Origin: Roseburia sp. 831b
GTDB taxonomy: Bacteria > Bacillota > Clostridia > Lachnospirales > Lachnospiraceae
Direction of reading: 5' to 3'
NCBI RefSeq assembly: GCF_001940165.2
Contig: NZ_CP135162.1
Coordinates: forward strand, 2,872,001-2,936,000
Length of the DNA: 64,000 bases
The notes under the pieces: generated by a model
Seen by the model: only the letters and a program-made list of their open reading frames with translations
The model's database searches: none
What the model was told of the DNA's origin: nothing
Shown: positions 7,572 through 15,557 of the stretch, piece after piece
Numbering within the stretch: the stretch's first letter is position 1
Layout of the letters: each line of letters opens with the position of its first letter
Program-made: the position numbers and the translations under genes

Positions 7572-8372
7572 ATGTCTTTATCCATACAAGAGCGATTAAA
7601 AGACCTACGTGTGGAGCGTGGCTTGACGCTGGGGCAGCTTGCGGAGCAGACCGGGCTTTCCAAGTCTGCGCTGGGCAGTTACGAAACGGAAGACTTCAAG
7701 GACATCAGCCACTATGCCCTTATCCGGCTGGCGAAGTTTTACGGTGTGACCGCTGATTATCTGCTGGGGCTGTCTGAAATGAAAAATCACCCAAACGCCG
7801 ATCTTGCAGACCTGCGTTTGAGTGATGAAATGATTGACCTGCTGAAAAGCGGGAGGATAGACAATACCCTGCTGTGTGAGCTGGCGGCGCACCCGGATTT
7901 CCCCCGGCTGATGGCTGACCTTGAAATCTATGTGAACGGAACGGCACTGAAACAGGCGCAGGGTGCAAACGCCATAGTGGACACGATGAGCGCAACTGTT
8001 ATAAAAAAGCATAATCCTGGCATGAGTGATACGCAGTTAAGACAGCTTATCACCGCCCATATTGATGAGGACGAGTTTTGCCGCTATGTGATACAACGGG
8101 ACATAAACGGGATTGCCCTTGCTCTGCGGGAAACACACAAGGACGATTTTTTCAGCGTCCCAGAGGATAACCCGCTAAAAGAAATGCTGGAAACTGCTGG
8201 TGAAATCGTCAGCCAGGACAGCGACACGGAACAAGCGTACTTGGCGTTTATCTGCAAACGGCTCAAGCTGAATTTTAGGAAGCTGTCAGTAGAAGAACGG
8301 AAGTGGCTGAAAAAGATTGCGGAAAAATCCGACTTGCTGAAGAATCCAAAACCGCAGAGAGGACGAAGATAA
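7572..8372 (+). CDS. XRE-family transcriptional regulator
   Basis: 266 residues from the ATG at 7572; a GTG six bases earlier lies inside the AAGGAGGG ribosome site and is unlikely. The N-terminal helix-turn-helix covers about residues 5-65 (LKDLRVERGLTLGQLAEQTG and KFYGVTADYLLGLSE). The long C-terminal part has no recognised domain and ends in basic PKPQRGRR. It probably controls element genes; its targets cannot be read here. A long bidirectional hairpin separates it from the convergent efflux gene. Confidence 0.88.
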   Translation: MSLSIQERLKDLRVERGLTLGQLAEQTGLSKSALGSYETEDFKDISHYALIRLAKFYGVTADYLLGLSEMKNHPNADLADLRLSDEMIDLLKSGRIDNTLLCELAAHPDFPRLMADLEIYVNGTALKQAQGANAIVDTMSATVIKKHNPGMSDTQLRQLITAHIDEDEFCRYVIQRDINGIALALRETHKDDFFSVPEDNPLKEMLETAGEIVSQDSDTEQAYLAFICKRLKLNFRKLSVEERKWLKKIAEKSDLLKNPKPQRGRR

Positions 8373-8432
8373 AAAATGCCTGAACGGCGGTTCTGGTTTT
8401 TCAGAACCACCATCCAGGCATTTTGTTTAGTA
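8371..8432. terminator. Bidirectional terminator between xre and mef-like genes
   Basis: AAAATGCCTG and CAGGCATTTT form the outer stem; GGTTCTG-GTTTTT-CAGAACC forms the inner one. A runs on one side and T runs on the other suit both converging genes. Confidence 0.75.
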
Positions 8433-8452
8433 ATAGAAAAAGGTGCAGTTGA

Positions 8453-9673
8453 TTATTGCGTATTGTCAATCTCTCTCAAACCGGGTAGTAAAAATACGGC
8501 AAGCGCAACGATGATAATGCCAATTCCGCAAATGACAAACCATTTCTCAACTCCCAGCCGCTCCGCCAGAGGCCCGGAAATGACAAGGCCAAACGGCATG
8601 GCGAGGGAAGCGGCGCTTGTCAGTAGAGAAAAAACTCTCCCCAGATATTCTGGTTTGACCGTTTCTTGAAAAATCGCATTTTGCACACCGTAAAATGGAG
8701 CGGAAATTCCCATAACAGTACAGCACACAACAAAGACAAGAAATGCGTCTGGCGGCAAAAGCCCGGAGAGCATAATGCTAACGCCCATCAGGAGAACGGA
8801 AAGACCGATGGTGTACCGCCGTTTCTTAAAACCGCCCCAAATGCTCAGAATGACTCCGCCAAGCAGCATACCAACCGCAAAAGCAATTTCAGCGGCAGAG
8901 GCATGGGCCGGTGTTCCTTTGAAGTATGACATACAGATGAGAGGAAAAAGCGTACTGATTGGCATATAAAAGAACATATAAATTACACCAATCCAGAGCA
9001 GAGCAAAGAGGCCCCTGTTTTGCTTTAATACCACATACCCCTCTTTCATATCCTGTAAAAACTGTTGTCTTTTCGTTTCTGGACATAGTTCAGGCGTTGG
9101 TATGGACGAAATCGCAACAGTCACACAGGCAAGGATTGCACCCACAATATCTAACAATATAATTGCATTAAGAGGCCAAACAGCATATAAAAACGCTGCG
9201 GCAGCTGGACTGATAATCGCACTTACTGCTTGCATGGTCTGCGTGTAACCAGCGCATTTTGTAAGTTCCTCTTTTGGCACAATCATAGGTGTTGCTGCGC
9301 TGAATGCTGGAGAATGAAAAGCAGTTCCCGCACTTCGGATTAACAGGACAACCATAATAGACCATACGGGCAATTCCATGTAAAACGCCACCAGCGCCAG
9401 AATACCGCCAGCGGCGGCAATTATCAAATCCGCACCAATCATTACGCTTTTACGGCTGTGCCGGTCAACAAAAGCACCTGCAAACGGGCCTAAACAGGCT
9501 TGCGGCAAAAATCCAATCAGTGTTGCCGCCGTCAATATGATTGCAGAATTAGTTTTCGCAACCAAATAAAAGATAATGGCCATTTGCAAAATACCGCTGC
9601 TAATAAAGGATATTGCTTGTCCGGCAAGAAGTGTAAAATAAGTTTTTCTCCATGAATTGTTGTTTTGGGTCAT
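8453..9673 (-). CDS. Mef-like MFS macrolide efflux transporter
   Basis: 406 residues from the ATG at 9673, selected by AAAGGAGG upstream; longer in-frame extensions lie in the attenuator leader. Twelve membrane segments are apparent. The stretch GPFAGAFVDRHSRKSVMIGA matches the loop-2 MFS motif, and many tracts (MIGADLIIAAAG, MELPVW, RSAGTAFH, LTKCAGY, KPEYLGRVFSL) match what I recall of Mef(A)/Mef(E) proton-driven macrolide pumps. From memory the relationship is homologous but clearly not identical to Mef(A); the actual substrate is unproven. No msr(D)/mel ABC-F gene follows, unlike the classic mef-mel pair. Confidence 0.85.
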   Translation of the reverse strand: MTQNNNSWRKTYFTLLAGQAISFISSGILQMAIIFYLVAKTNSAIILTAATLIGFLPQACLGPFAGAFVDRHSRKSVMIGADLIIAAAGGILALVAFYMELPVWSIMVVLLIRSAGTAFHSPAFSAATPMIVPKEELTKCAGYTQTMQAVSAIISPAAAAFLYAVWPLNAIILLDIVGAILACVTVAISSIPTPELCPETKRQQFLQDMKEGYVVLKQNRGLFALLWIGVIYMFFYMPISTLFPLICMSYFKGTPAHASAAEIAFAVGMLLGGVILSIWGGFKKRRYTIGLSVLLMGVSIMLSGLLPPDAFLVFVVCCTVMGISAPFYGVQNAIFQETVKPEYLGRVFSLLTSAASLAMPFGLVISGPLAERLGVEKWFVICGIGIIIVALAVFLLPGLREIDNTQ

Positions 9674-9716
9674 AATGCGAACCTCCTTTTTTATTGCATT
9701 GTTCCTTTGTTTCTGC

Positions 9717-9815
9717 AATAAAAAGCAGGCGTTGTCCCACAGAGAGGGCAGACGCCTGCATAACAACAAAGCACGAAAAAACACCACGATACAGTTCAAA
9801 GACTGCTCGTGTCAA
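9717..9815 (-). promoter_or_regulatory. Promoter and attenuator leader of the mef-like gene
   Basis: On the minus strand, TTGACA (9815-9810), an 18-base spacer and TATCGT (9791-9786) form a promoter. The roughly 110-base leader contains GCAGGCGT (9759-9752) paired with ACGCCTGC (9732-9725), followed by TTTTTATT: an intrinsic terminator ahead of the gene. A small reading frame from GTG at about 9773 (LCCYAGVCPLCG, later AFYCRNKG) runs through the hairpin and resembles leader peptides ahead of ribosome-targeting-drug resistance genes. Drug-induced ribosome stalling relieving termination is inferred. Confidence 0.65.
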
Positions 9816-10024
9816 ACCTACGTGTTCCTTTGCATACGCACGCAAAAAAAGCCCACCATCATGTGGAAAGGTACTTCTACTTTTTATTGCTTATTAGCGT
9901 ACTCAAATTAACACACGTAAGCCTCCTTCCAATCTCAAACTGTAGCACAGTATAACACACATCCGATAGACTTGTCAACCATTTTTAACCTTGTTTTCCA
10001 TCTTGTTTTTCCATCTCTTACGGG

Positions 10025-10681
10025 CAGTAGCAAAGCCAGGCGAGCCAGTCAACGGTCAAGATGAACGGCGCTTTCAGCGCCGCCGTTGACAGTCTCGCCC
10101 GTCTTTGCTACTGGGTAATCAAGGCGGGAAAGCCATTTTAGGGCTTTCCCGCCCATTTCAATTTTGGGAGAAGAAAGGCCCCAAAATGAACGAGTGCGGC
10201 CAAACACTTTTAGGGATTGGCCACCTTGTCCACCCATCCAGCGGGGCGGCGGGGAACGGTCAAGGCCGGGCGTCAGCCCATTCATTTCAGCCTTGACGGT
10301 TTCCTGCCGTCCTGCTACTTTTCCCGGAGTGTGGCCACACATCTGGTCACGGTGTCCAGAGCTTTGGGACTTTTTGTCCCATAGGCCGGGGGCGGAGGAC
10401 GAGGGACGGGGGCTTTCATAATACGCCCTGTCTGCTGCTGAAATCAGCCCTTTGTTTCCGGCTTACCAGCCCCAAACAAAGCCCTGCTTTCCTGCCGCGT
10501 CAAATGCCCTTGCCCTCCCCGGCGGCAACGGTATTTTCAGGGCAACGCCGACAGAGCGTATAACACACTACACTTTGCTCCGCAAAGTCGTGTGCCAAAT
10601 GGGGCGCTGCCCCCTTTGGAAACCCCCGCAACAAACAGGTGCTATGCACCCAGCCGGGAGCATAGCGCCGTTTGTTGTCAG
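10025..10681. repeat. Palindrome-dense non-coding tract of the element
   Basis: No credible gene between 9816 and 10723, but at least seven strong dyads. 10025-10113 is a near-continuous cruciform with stacked stems (CAGTAGCAAAG, GGCGAG, GTCAACGG, GGCGCT and their complements). 10123-10153 is a perfect 12-bp stem (GGCGGGAAAGCC). Others are 10255-10301, the 12-base palindrome GTGTGGCCACAC (10329-10340), 10366-10380, 10564-10594, 10595-10619 and 10629-10677. Candidate roles are transfer or replication origin, or a structured RNA. Confidence 0.75.
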
Positions 10682-10700
10682 CAGCCCGTTTCACGGTCTG

Positions 10701-10730
10701 CGTGTAGTTCCTTGTAAACTGACCTAACTC
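10701..10730 (+). repeat. attR end of the element
   Basis: Element end GTGTAGTTCCTTGTAAACT (10702-10720), then G, AC (10722-10723) and chromosomal CTAACTC. It mirrors attL in inverted orientation. A circular form would carry CCTTGTAAACT and AGTTTACAAGG around a central GAC. Confidence 0.75.
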
Positions 10731-11299
10731 AAACGAAAGATATTTTTTAAAAGAATTCCAAGAAAAGATTACTTATGAGAACTTAGAAGAGGAAATAAAG
10801 ATTTGCAAATATCTTAATGAAAATGGGATAACGACTTCTTCGTTTATTTGCAACCGTGAGGGTAAATACATATCGAGTTTTAGAGATAGATACATTCATT
10901 CATGTACAGAAACATATCATAGGTAATTCCTACAACATGTTTGAAATGCCTAATGATTTAATGATCAAATCAGCAAGATTGTTAGGAAGAATAAATAAAG
11001 TGTTAAGCGGATATAAAATTGATAGATATCATTTTGGAGATAAATGGCTGAAAGAATGGTCCAATGAAAAGGAGATTGAAAAACTCAAGAAGTTGCTAGA
11101 TGAAAGAAGTGCAGAAATAGACACAAATTCTACGATATATAAGCAGATTTGTGAAGATTTTGAATTTAAAATTAATAGGTTAAAAATGATGGATGGTTAT
11201 GCAGAGCGTTTTTTGGGAACATATAAATGCAGTAGTCATGAAGGATGCGTCCTTAGAGCAGTCAGAGGCAAGCAATTCTTGCTACGCAGCAAGAAGTAA
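10724..11299 (+). pseudogene. APH-like kinase, 3' part, frameshifted
   Basis: Continuation of the kinase started at 2973. Frame one runs NSNERYFLKEFQEKITYENLEE to RDRYIH, then a tandem ATTCATTC (10894-10901) shifts it; dropping one ATTC restores RYIHVQKHIIGNSYN. The second frame (GTG at 10856 to 11299) carries the C-lobe, including MIKSARLLGRINKVLSGY and YHFGDKWLKEW, and degrades after ERFLGTYKCSSHEG, where an HGD-type catalytic loop would be expected. The gene therefore carries at least an insertion, a 4-bp duplication and 3' loss. Confidence 0.75.
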
Positions 11300-12326
11300 T
11301 ATATATGTGAATTATCTGGATATAAAGGCAAAAAAGAACGAATTTGCTGCAAAAGAATTTTTGAAACAAAAAGAAGGATATTTATTGAGAAGTATCAAGA
11401 GGATGTTTCAATTAAAATTTTATCTATCTTCTACACAATTGATTGTAAGTTCGTTGTTTCAGATTGGTGGTTTTATTATAGGTGGACTTGCCGTTATGGC
11501 CGGGAAAATTACGCTGGGCGTATTTTATTATCTTCTACAATATTTTTCAATGATGCTAAATACGGTCGAAGAATTTTTGAATATTGGAACAAATTATCAG
11601 AGCTATAAAGCTTCGATGACAAGGTTAGGAGAAGTGCTGGGAATTGAAAAAGAATCGAATGGAGAAATAAAACTCGAACATATAGATCAAATTGAATTGA
11701 AAAATATTAATTATTGCTATGAGAAGGAAGATGGGAATCTATATTCAGAAAATATCAACATGCTTTTTGAATCAGGTAAACTTTATAATATTCTAGGTGA
11801 GAACGGTGTTGGTAAGACAACACTTATTTTAATGATGCTCGGAATCTATAAAGACGGAAATCAGAAAGGAAGTATCCTCTACAATGGAATAGAATGTGGA
11901 AAGATAGATATGAATTTTGTACGCAAAAATAAGATATCTATTATGATGCAAAATAATATTTCGTTTGAAGGAACCGTAGAGGAGTATATAAAATCAAGTC
12001 TTTCGGAAGAAGAATATAAGAAAGAATTGAAAAACGATAGATACGAGGAAGTGTTTTTTAATGCGCAATTCAACTTATTAGATATTTTGAAAAAGAAATT
12101 TGATTGTCTTTCTGGAGGAGAAAAACAATTAGTGAATTTATTTGTATGTCTGGCGAAACATGCTTCTGTATTTTTTCTTGATGAGCCAACAGCAAATATT
12201 TATTCAGGTCTTAAAGAGGGGATTCTTTCTCTGCTACAATGTAAGGCAAAAGAAAACAAGATAATAATTATGATAACTCACGGTAAGGACATGGTTTCAA
12301 AAAGTGTCTCTTATGTTGTTCAATAA
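11230..12326 (+). pseudogene. ABC exporter, N-terminally truncated
   Basis: About 345 recognisable residues. The sequence starts in the middle of the membrane domain (NIYVNYLDIKAKKNEF), with two membrane helices left (LIVSSLFQIGGFIIGGLAVM and LGVFYYLLQYFS), then a full ATPase domain: Walker A GENGVGKTT, signature LSGGEKQ, Walker B VFFLDEPTA and switch ITHG. Roughly 200 N-terminal residues are missing, joined to kinase remains near 11230-11300, so a deletion fused the two genes. Export ABC proteins of this shape often serve peptides; with the adjacent kinase it suggests a lost peptide-maturation or export locus. There is no convincing ribosome site. Confidence 0.75.
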
Positions 12327-12340
12327 AAGGGTAGAAAAAA

Positions 12341-12402
12341 AAGAAGGAATACATCATTAAGCAATATATACAATGTACTTTATGATGTATTCCTTCTTTT
12401 TT
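12341..12402 (+). terminator. Terminator after the ABC remnant
   Basis: AAGAAGGAATACATCAT (12341-12357) pairs perfectly with ATGATGTATTCCTTCTT (12382-12398), then a T run. Confidence 0.85.
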
Positions 12403-12465
12403 CGTATTTATTTGCAAAGTTTTCAGAAGTCAACACAATATTTTTATAAAAGATGAAAAATACTC

Positions 12466-12537
12466 TTGACAACTATCCTTGTCATCTATATACTAAGTCC
12501 TATAAGAGATGACAAGAAAACTTGTCAGAATGACAAG
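12466..12537 (+). promoter_or_regulatory. xre-DUF3169 promoter with TGACAAG operator array
   Basis: TTGACA (12466-12471), 17 bases, TATACT (12489-12494). Five TGACAA/TTGTCA half-sites overlap and follow it: CTTGTCATCT (12478-12487) is inverted as AGATGACAAG (12507-12516), and TGACAAG-AAAA-CTTGTCA (12510-12527) is a perfect dyad with a further TGACAAG at 12531. Autoregulation by the encoded XRE protein is inferred. Confidence 0.7.
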
Positions 12538-12580
12538 AATGGTTTTCGTAAAGACAAAATCGAAGAAAGGATGTGGTGAA

Positions 12581-12799
12581 ATGCCATTATATAATCACCT
12601 GAAGGAATATCGAGCCAAAATCAATGTCAATCAGCAGGAAATGGGAAAACTGGTTGGCGTGTCGCGGCAGACCATCAGTCAGATTGAACGAGGCGATTAT
12701 TCGCCATCGGTCACACTTGCATTAAAAATCGCACAGGTTTTTCAAGTGAAGGTAGAAGATATATTCAGTTATGTAGAAGATGAGGAGGAAGAACAATGA
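12581..12799 (+). CDS. Small XRE-family regulator
   Basis: 72 residues starting MPLYNHLKEYRAKIN from the ATG at 12581, which follows GAAAGGATGTGGTG; the upstream in-frame extension would run through the operator array and is rejected. One Cro/CI helix-turn-helix fills the protein (NQQEMGKLVGVSRQTISQIE and an acidic tail EDEEEEQ). Its stop overlaps the DUF3169 start as ATGA, so the two proteins are coupled. The likely role is autoregulatory repressor of this two-gene unit. Confidence 0.88.
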   Translation: MPLYNHLKEYRAKINVNQQEMGKLVGVSRQTISQIERGDYSPSVTLALKIAQVFQVKVEDIFSYVEDEEEEQ

Positions 12800-13602
12800 G
12801 CCAGAATAAGACAGATGAGATAAAGAAAGAGGATTCCAAGGCAGGTAAAATATTTGCCATTGTGATTGTGATTTCCGGAATTCTAGGCGGAATTGGAGGA
12901 GGACTTTCCAGTCACCTTTCGGAGAGCGGAAGCGCGAATGGATTTTTCCATGCATGTCAGACTGCTTTCTATGCAATAGCACCGTTTGCAAGTCTTGCGA
13001 TAAATGTTGTTGTGCTGATTTACACATCCATTGTATTAGGAAAAAGCAAAAAAGCCTTCCGTATGTGGGATGGAGAAGCGGAAGATGTCATCGAGAAGAT
13101 TGAGTATCACTTATCCATTGTATTAACGTTGTTATCTGTAAACATGGTGTGTGGCTATTTCTTCTTTGGCATTGGAATTATTGCAACGGATTTCGATGAT
13201 CCATACAATGTGCTGTCATTCGTCCGGTTCGCAGCGACATTTTTCGGACTCATTATGACATTGATTGTGACGGTGATTGGACAAAAAGAGACGGTTAATT
13301 TTGAAAAAATCATGAACCCGGAGAAAAAAGGCAGCGTCTACGATATGCGTTTTGCAAAAAAATGGGAAGAAAGCTGTGACGAGGCAGAACGGCTTGCCAT
13401 TTACAAGGCAGCCTATACTGCATACAAATGGACCAATACCTTTATGGTTTTCCTGTGGCTATTCTGCCTGATTGGCATGATGAACTGGAATTTCGGGGCA
13501 GTACCGCTTGTTGTGATTTTTATGACACAGATGGTATCTACACTTTCCTACTGCATTAAGAGTATCCAGCTGGCAAAAAATCCGGGCGGAAATGACAAAT
13601 AA
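12796..13602 (+). CDS. DUF3169 membrane protein
   Basis: 268 residues with about six membrane segments, the first at 18-36 (FAIVIVISGILGGIGGG) and the last two near 210-250. The pairing with a small XRE gene through an ATGA overlap is the usual context I recall for DUF3169, a Firmicute family without known biochemical function. The end of the coding sequence belongs to the first copy of a 41-bp repeat that continues downstream. Confidence 0.8.
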   Translation: MSQNKTDEIKKEDSKAGKIFAIVIVISGILGGIGGGLSSHLSESGSANGFFHACQTAFYAIAPFASLAINVVVLIYTSIVLGKSKKAFRMWDGEAEDVIEKIEYHLSIVLTLLSVNMVCGYFFFGIGIIATDFDDPYNVLSFVRFAATFFGLIMTLIVTVIGQKETVNFEKIMNPEKKGSVYDMRFAKKWEESCDEAERLAIYKAAYTAYKWTNTFMVFLWLFCLIGMMNWNFGAVPLVVIFMTQMVSTLSYCIKSIQLAKNPGGNDK

Positions 13603-13719
13603 AGCATGGAGTCGGAAAATTGCTGAATGTAACTAAGAAATAAGGTATCAAGCCGGGAAAATGCAGGATACAATTAACAAATAAAGCATTCAGTGTGGGA
13701 AAGGACAGGAAGAACGAAT
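13597..13719 (+). repeat. 41-bp imperfect tandem repeats
   Basis: Three copies begin with AAATAAAGCAT-like sequence at 13597, 13638 and 13679, spaced exactly 41 bases, each with a GG-AAA core. The first copy contains the stop codon of the DUF3169 gene. No gene lies between 13603 and 13820. Confidence 0.6.
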
Positions 13720-13820
13720 AAATATAACTACAAACATAGTTGATAAAAAGATTTTTTCCTACGGTTCTAAAATGTTAGGTATCTAAAATAAAATGAAAAA
13801 TAGAAAAGGAGTAGTTAGTT

Positions 13821-14645
13821 ATGAAGAATTTTTTTGTGGCACTTGGGAAGGCGATATTATACTTCCTCGTTTATTTCGGATTGCAGATGGCAGTCTCAAT
13901 CGCATTCAGTATGTTTTATTCAATCAGCATGTACGCAAGGCTTGCAGCAACCGGTGATGTGACAGACACGGCGGAGATTACCAGGATGATTACAGAAAAA
14001 ATCCTGGAACAGTCGATGACAATGACGCTGATTTCCGGCATCCTGGCACTTCTTACGTACTGGATTGTGTTCCTGATTCGCAAGAAAAAATTTGCGCAGG
14101 AAGTAAAGCTTCGCAAGATTCCGGCAAAGGGAATTTTAGCAGTTCTTCTTATGGGTATTACCTTTAACATTGTGATTTCTACACTGCTTGCAACGATTCC
14201 GTTTCCGGATGCCTGGATGGAGACTTATCAGCAGAATTCCAGTGTTTTAACTGGTGGAAATGAGATAATTTCCTTTCTTGCAACTGTTTTTATGGCACCT
14301 GTTTTAGAGGAAATTGTATTCCGTGGTCTGATTTATGATCGCCTGAAAAAAGGAATGCCGGCGGTTGTGGCTGCTATTATTTCCTCCCTTGCGTTTGGAC
14401 TCATGCATGGAACCATTATCTGGATGATGTACGCATTTGTGCTTGGAGTTGTTCTGGTAATCGTATTTGAACGTTTCCATTCCCTTCTTGCAAATATGTT
14501 CTTGCATTTTGGATTTAATCTTACCGGAATGTGCTTAAATCATGCACAAGGAATGTCTGAAGTGGCAGGATGGATTCTGACAGGAGTTTGTGTGATTGGT
14601 TTTATCGCATCCATCGTCTGGATGGTTCGTATGACAAAAGAATAA
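13821..14645 (+). CDS. CPBP-family intramembrane metalloprotease
   Basis: 274 residues, about eight membrane segments. The Abi/CPBP motifs are in order: EEIVFRG (163-169), FGLMHG (192-197) and HFGFN (229-233); these hold the glutamates and histidines of a type-II CAAX-protease active site. In bacteria such proteins are linked to bacteriocin self-immunity and membrane protein processing. The start has AAGGAGTAG upstream. It stands alone between its own promoter region and terminator, so the substrate cannot be inferred. Confidence 0.9.
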   Translation: MKNFFVALGKAILYFLVYFGLQMAVSIAFSMFYSISMYARLAATGDVTDTAEITRMITEKILEQSMTMTLISGILALLTYWIVFLIRKKKFAQEVKLRKIPAKGILAVLLMGITFNIVISTLLATIPFPDAWMETYQQNSSVLTGGNEIISFLATVFMAPVLEEIVFRGLIYDRLKKGMPAVVAAIISSLAFGLMHGTIIWMMYAFVLGVVLVIVFERFHSLLANMFLHFGFNLTGMCLNHAQGMSEVAGWILTGVCVIGFIASIVWMVRMTKE

Positions 14646-14651
14646 GCAAAA

Positions 14652-14692
14652 ATTGGCTGGCACGTTTTTAAAGTGTCAGCTATTTTTTCATA
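14652..14692 (+). terminator. Terminator after the CPBP gene
   Basis: GGCTGGCAC and GTGTCAGCT enclose GTTTTTAAA and precede ATTTTTTC. Confidence 0.8.
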
Positions 14693-14769
14693 GAAAAATA
14701 TGTTATCATGGATATATTCTATGAAAAAAGAAACGGAACTGCGGATTCGCAGTTGGAAAGGTTGAAGAT

Positions 14770-15534
14770 ATGCATAACGATATACAGATTGGACCAATTA
14801 CCATACACATGTACGGAGTCATGATTGCAATTGGACTTGTCATGGCGCTGTTTGTTTCGGAGAAGCGAGCAGAGAAACGTGGATTGAACGATAACGACAT
14901 GATTTTCCACTTATTTTTAGGTGCCATCATAGGAGGAGCACTGGGTACGAGAATCCTTTATTATCTGGTCAGTATTCCGGAGATTTTAAAAGATCCGTCC
15001 ATTCTTTGGAATTTCTCAAACGGGTATGTGGTATACGGCGGAATCATCGGCGGAATCCTTGTCTGCATGGTTTGCTGTAAAATGAAAAAAGTAAATTTTC
15101 TGACCTATTTTGACCTTATTATGCCTCAGGTTGCGCTGGCACAGGGATTTGGTCGCATCGGCTGCTTTTTTGCAGGCTGCTGTTATGGAAGAGAGACAAC
15201 ATCCCGTTTTTCGATTGAATATTGGAATTCCAACCTTGCACCAAACGGAGTGAAACTCATTCCGACACAGTTGATGTCAAGTGCAGGTGATTTTGTAATA
15301 TTTGCCCTTTTACTGCTCTTTGCGCGGAAAAATACGACAAAAGGAAGAGTGGGAGCCCTTTACTTAATTCTTTATAGTATCGGTCGTTTCATTATCGAAA
15401 TGTTCCGTGATGACTACCGTGGAAGTGTCGGAGCACTTTCGACCTCCCAGTTTATCTCGATTGGAATGTTTATCATTGGACTTGTTCTGTTTTTCTGGAA
15501 GAGAAAAGCAGTGCAGGTACAGGAAAATTTGTAG
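14770..15534 (+). CDS. lgt: Prolipoprotein diacylglyceryl transferase
   Basis: 254 residues with seven membrane helices. Lgt landmarks are visible: HMYGVMIAIG (His13), GGIIGGI at 90-96 and the signature GFGRIGCFFAGCCYGR at 126-141. The enzyme moves a diacylglyceryl group from phosphatidylglycerol to the lipobox cysteine of prolipoproteins, such as the PotD-like protein encoded at 48688. AAAGG precedes the ATG. The following permease gene starts 23 bases downstream and may share the transcript. Confidence 0.95.
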   Translation: MHNDIQIGPITIHMYGVMIAIGLVMALFVSEKRAEKRGLNDNDMIFHLFLGAIIGGALGTRILYYLVSIPEILKDPSILWNFSNGYVVYGGIIGGILVCMVCCKMKKVNFLTYFDLIMPQVALAQGFGRIGCFFAGCCYGRETTSRFSIEYWNSNLAPNGVKLIPTQLMSSAGDFVIFALLLLFARKNTTKGRVGALYLILYSIGRFIIEMFRDDYRGSVGALSTSQFISIGMFIIGLVLFFWKRKAVQVQENL

Positions 15535-15557
15535 TCATAAGAAAAGAGGTAAGTGAC

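Larger units (their letters stand above)
3107..10723. mobile_element. Integrative mobilizable element, serine-recombinase type
   Basis: Bounded by a duplicated AC (3107-3108 and 10722-10723) and by inverted end sequences AGTTTACAAGG (3109-3119) and CCTTGTAAACT (10710-10720). Its removal reconnects a kinase reading frame. Cargo in order: recombinase (at the left end, pointing outward), small ORF, MobV relaxase, RepA-like protein, cysteine-rich VLP protein on the minus strand; an 87-residue protein and XRE regulator on the plus strand; then a Mef-like efflux gene and a non-coding palindromic tract. Most of it is clearly more GC-rich than the flanks. It lacks a type IV secretion system, so transfer would need a helper element. 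Confidence 0.85.

Noticed and set aside
9674..9799. N-terminal extension of the Mef-like protein
   Set aside because: It runs through the attenuator hairpin and leader; AAAGGAGG is correctly placed for the ATG at 9673, and the protein then starts like other Mef proteins.
10452..10727. 91-codon frame in the palindromic tract of the element
   Set aside because: No ribosome site, codon use unlike the element's genes, and the frame crosses several perfect hairpins and the element boundary.
13724..13742. BlaI/CopY-like operator (ACTACA..TAGTTG) also seen near 17140, 37277 and 50053
   Set aside because: Half-sites are common in this AT-rich genome, spacing varies, some copies lie inside coding sequence, and no BlaI/CopY regulator is present.
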